A stretch of 14,773 nucleotides of DNA from JBDSKH01 sp035556655. GTDB lineage: Bacteria; Actinomycetota; Actinomycetes; Actinomycetales; Microbacteriaceae. Under the pieces are notes generated by a model. The model saw nothing but the letters and a program-made list of their open reading frames with translations. It searched no databases and was not told where the DNA came from. Where the stretch lies: contig DATMFW010000021.1 of NCBI GenBank assembly GCA_035556655.1, positions 1 to 14,773 of the forward strand. The letters run 5' to 3'. Below, one piece after another: positions 13,698 to 14,773 of the stretch. A program made the position numbers and the translations under genes. Position 1 is the first letter of the stretch; each line of letters begins with the position of its first letter.

Positions 13698-13703
13698 TAG
13701 GCT
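13698..13703 (+). promoter_or_regulatory. Predicted -10 box of leaderless map
   Basis: TAGGCT is followed by CGACCC and the ATG at 13710, and no Shine-Dalgarno is present. It supports this ATG as the map start and implies transcription beginning at or near the A of ATG. It lies back to back with the -10 of the divergent small gene, 13 nt away. Confidence 0.6.
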
Positions 13704-13709
13704 CGACCC

Positions 13710-14576
13710 ATGCCGCGGAACGCTTCCGGACACCTCACAGCCGGGCGCCTCTCCCCCGAGCGCGCCGTCCCTCGCGAGATCCCCCGGCCGGAGTACGTGG
13801 GTCGCCGGGAGCCCCGTACGCTCGCGCACGGCGACGTCTACACCGCCGACGAAGTCGCCCACATCCGCGAGTCCGGGAGGATCGCGGCGGGTGCCGTGCA
13901 GGCGGTCGGCGCCGCCATCCGGCCCGGCATCACCACCGACGAACTCGACGGGATCGCACACCGGTACCTCATCGAGCGAGGCGCGTACCCCTCGACACTG
14001 CACTACCGCGGCTACCCCAAGTCATCGTGCATCTCGCTGAACGAGGTGATCTGCCACGGCATCCCCGACGACACCGGACTGCTCGAGGGTGACATCGTCA
14101 ACGTCGACGTCACCGCCTACAAGGACGGCATGCACGGCGACCTCAACGCGACCTTCCCGGTCGGCGTCGTCTCGCAACAGGCCGCGGACCTCGTCGAGCG
14201 CACCCGCGAGGCGCTGAACCGCGGGATCAAGGCCGTCGCACCGGGCCGGCCCGTCAACGTCATCGGCCGCGCCATCGAGAGTTACGCGCGAAGGTTCGGG
14301 TACGGCGTGGTGCGCGACTACACCGGGCACGGGGTCGGGGCGATGTTCCACTCCGGGCTGGTCATCCCGCACTACGACGCCGCACCCGCGCACGCCGAGC
14401 TGCTCGAGCCCGGCATGGTGTTCACGATCGAGCCGATGCTCACCCTCGGCACCACCGACTGGGACCTCTGGGACGACGACTGGACCGTCGTCACCCGCGA
14501 TCGCGGCCTGAGCGCCCAGTTCGAGCACACGCTCGTCGTCACCGACCGCGGGTGCGAGGTGCTCACCCTGCCATGA
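13710..14576 (+). CDS. map: Methionine aminopeptidase, type I with N-terminal extension
   Basis: The enzyme removes the initiator methionine from new proteins with small second residues and is a cytosolic, metal-dependent pita-bread-fold peptidase. The 288-aa product carries the five metal ligands Asp133 (NVDVTAY), Asp144 (MHGDLNATF), His207 (YTGHGVG), Glu241 (FTIEPML) and Glu272 (FEHTL), plus substrate-site His116 (ICHGIP). About 40 residues precede the catalytic domain and include a proline/arginine-rich stretch (VPREIPRPEYVGRREP, about 20-35). This matches the class Ic enzymes of actinobacteria, whose extension is proposed to contact the ribosome. The ATG at 13710 has a TAGGCT box 6 nt upstream. 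The glucokinase-like gene begins 14 nt after the stop. Confidence 0.96.
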   Translation: MPRNASGHLTAGRLSPERAVPREIPRPEYVGRREPRTLAHGDVYTADEVAHIRESGRIAAGAVQAVGAAIRPGITTDELDGIAHRYLIERGAYPSTLHYRGYPKSSCISLNEVICHGIPDDTGLLEGDIVNVDVTAYKDGMHGDLNATFPVGVVSQQAADLVERTREALNRGIKAVAPGRPVNVIGRAIESYARRFGYGVVRDYTGHGVGAMFHSGLVIPHYDAAPAHAELLEPGMVFTIEPMLTLGTTDWDLWDDDWTVVTRDRGLSAQFEHTLVVTDRGCEVLTLP

Positions 14577-14578
14577 GC

Positions 14579-14584
14579 CAGGAT
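14579..14584 (+). promoter_or_regulatory. Possible -10 box (or Shine-Dalgarno region) of the glucokinase-like gene
   Basis: CAGGAT stands exactly 6 nt before the ATG at 14591, like the other leaderless starts here, but the same bases (AGGA, and GGGAG closer in) could act as a Shine-Dalgarno. The sequence cannot separate these two readings. Confidence 0.3.
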
Positions 14585-14590
14585 GGGAGC

Positions 14591-14773
14591 ATGACCCTCG
14601 CGATCGGCATCGACATCGGCGGCACCGGTATCAAGGGCGCCGTGGTGGATGTGGAATCCGGTGAGCTCGTCAGCGAACGCGCCAAGGTGGCCACCCCGGC
14701 AGGCGGTGAGCCCGACGACATCGTCGCGGCCGTCGTCCAGATGATCGAGGGATTCGGCGACACCGCGGCGGGG
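14591..14773 (+). CDS. ppgK: Polyphosphate glucokinase-like ROK-family kinase (5' part only)
   Basis: The 61 visible codons start TLAIGIDIGGTGIKGAVVDV, the phosphate-binding DxGGTxxK motif of ROK/ASKHA sugar kinases, followed by SGELVSERAKVATPAGGEPDD. The GTGIKGA variant and the following SGE-V-ER-TP pattern are those of actinobacterial polyphosphate/ATP glucokinases, which phosphorylate glucose at the 6 position. The gene runs off the window at 14773, so polyphosphate use cannot be confirmed. It begins 14 nt after map and may be co-transcribed with it, or use its own leaderless start. Confidence 0.8.
   Translation, partial: MTLAIGIDIGGTGIKGAVVDVESGELVSERAKVATPAGGEPDDIVAAVVQMIEGFGDTAAG

Overview
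The window is a dense, high-GC actinobacterial chromosome segment (Actinomycetota). It most likely comes from the Microbacteriaceae, perhaps Microbacterium. The grounds are the glnA1/glnE/glnA2 arrangement, an extended class-I methionine aminopeptidase next to a tiny acidic protein gene, a polyphosphate-glucokinase-like gene, and several apparently leaderless genes with a TAnnnT box exactly 6 nt before the start codon. The genus is an inference; no rRNA or marker search was possible.

Region 1 (1-5817) is a nitrogen-assimilation block. glnA1 (type I glutamine synthetase with adenylylation Tyr406) converges on glnE, the bifunctional GS adenylyltransferase/adenylyl-removase. A long perfect inverted repeat separates them. 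glnE is preceded 7 nt upstream by glnA2, a second GS-family enzyme of the non-adenylylated type, with Trp at the Tyr position. M. tuberculosis has the same glnA1 > < glnE < glnA2 order, with panB a little further on.

Region 2 (5818-11830) sits between glnA2 and panB and looks like an accessory cassette. Five co-directional genes encode a metallophosphoesterase, a 12-TM APC transporter, a minimal pol-beta-type nucleotidyltransferase, a SnoaL/NTF2-like protein and an S-adenosylhomocysteine-hydrolase-like NAD enzyme. The last four are joined by 1-4 nt stop/start overlaps. A LacI-family regulator gene converges on the end of the operon and overlaps it by 29 nt. Upstream of the operon is a 20-bp palindrome with a central CG, as expected of a LacI-family operator. 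It overlaps the -35 boxes of both the operon and the divergent glnA2-glnE promoter. The SAHH-like protein keeps the NAD fold and part of the catalytic set but has lost the adenine-recognition residues and the C-terminal KPDHYRY tail, so it probably acts on something other than S-adenosylhomocysteine. I cannot name the substrate. A working model is uptake (transporter) and processing (phosphoesterase, nucleotidyltransferase, NTF2-like protein, NAD-dependent redox/elimination enzyme) of a sugar- or nucleoside-like compound sensed by the LacI protein. This is the best candidate in the window for an undescribed system.

Region 3 (11831-14773) is core metabolism. It holds panB (pantothenate/CoA pathway), a DUF72 gene 4 nt downstream, a 53-residue acidic protein gene on the minus strand whose stop codon overlaps that of the DUF72 gene, map (methionine aminopeptidase) divergent from the small gene, and the first 61 codons of a ROK-type polyphosphate-glucokinase-like gene cut by the window edge. 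There are no rRNA, tRNA, CRISPR or insertion-sequence features, and no gene-free stretch reaches 300 nt; the largest gap is about 100 nt, at 5818-5918.
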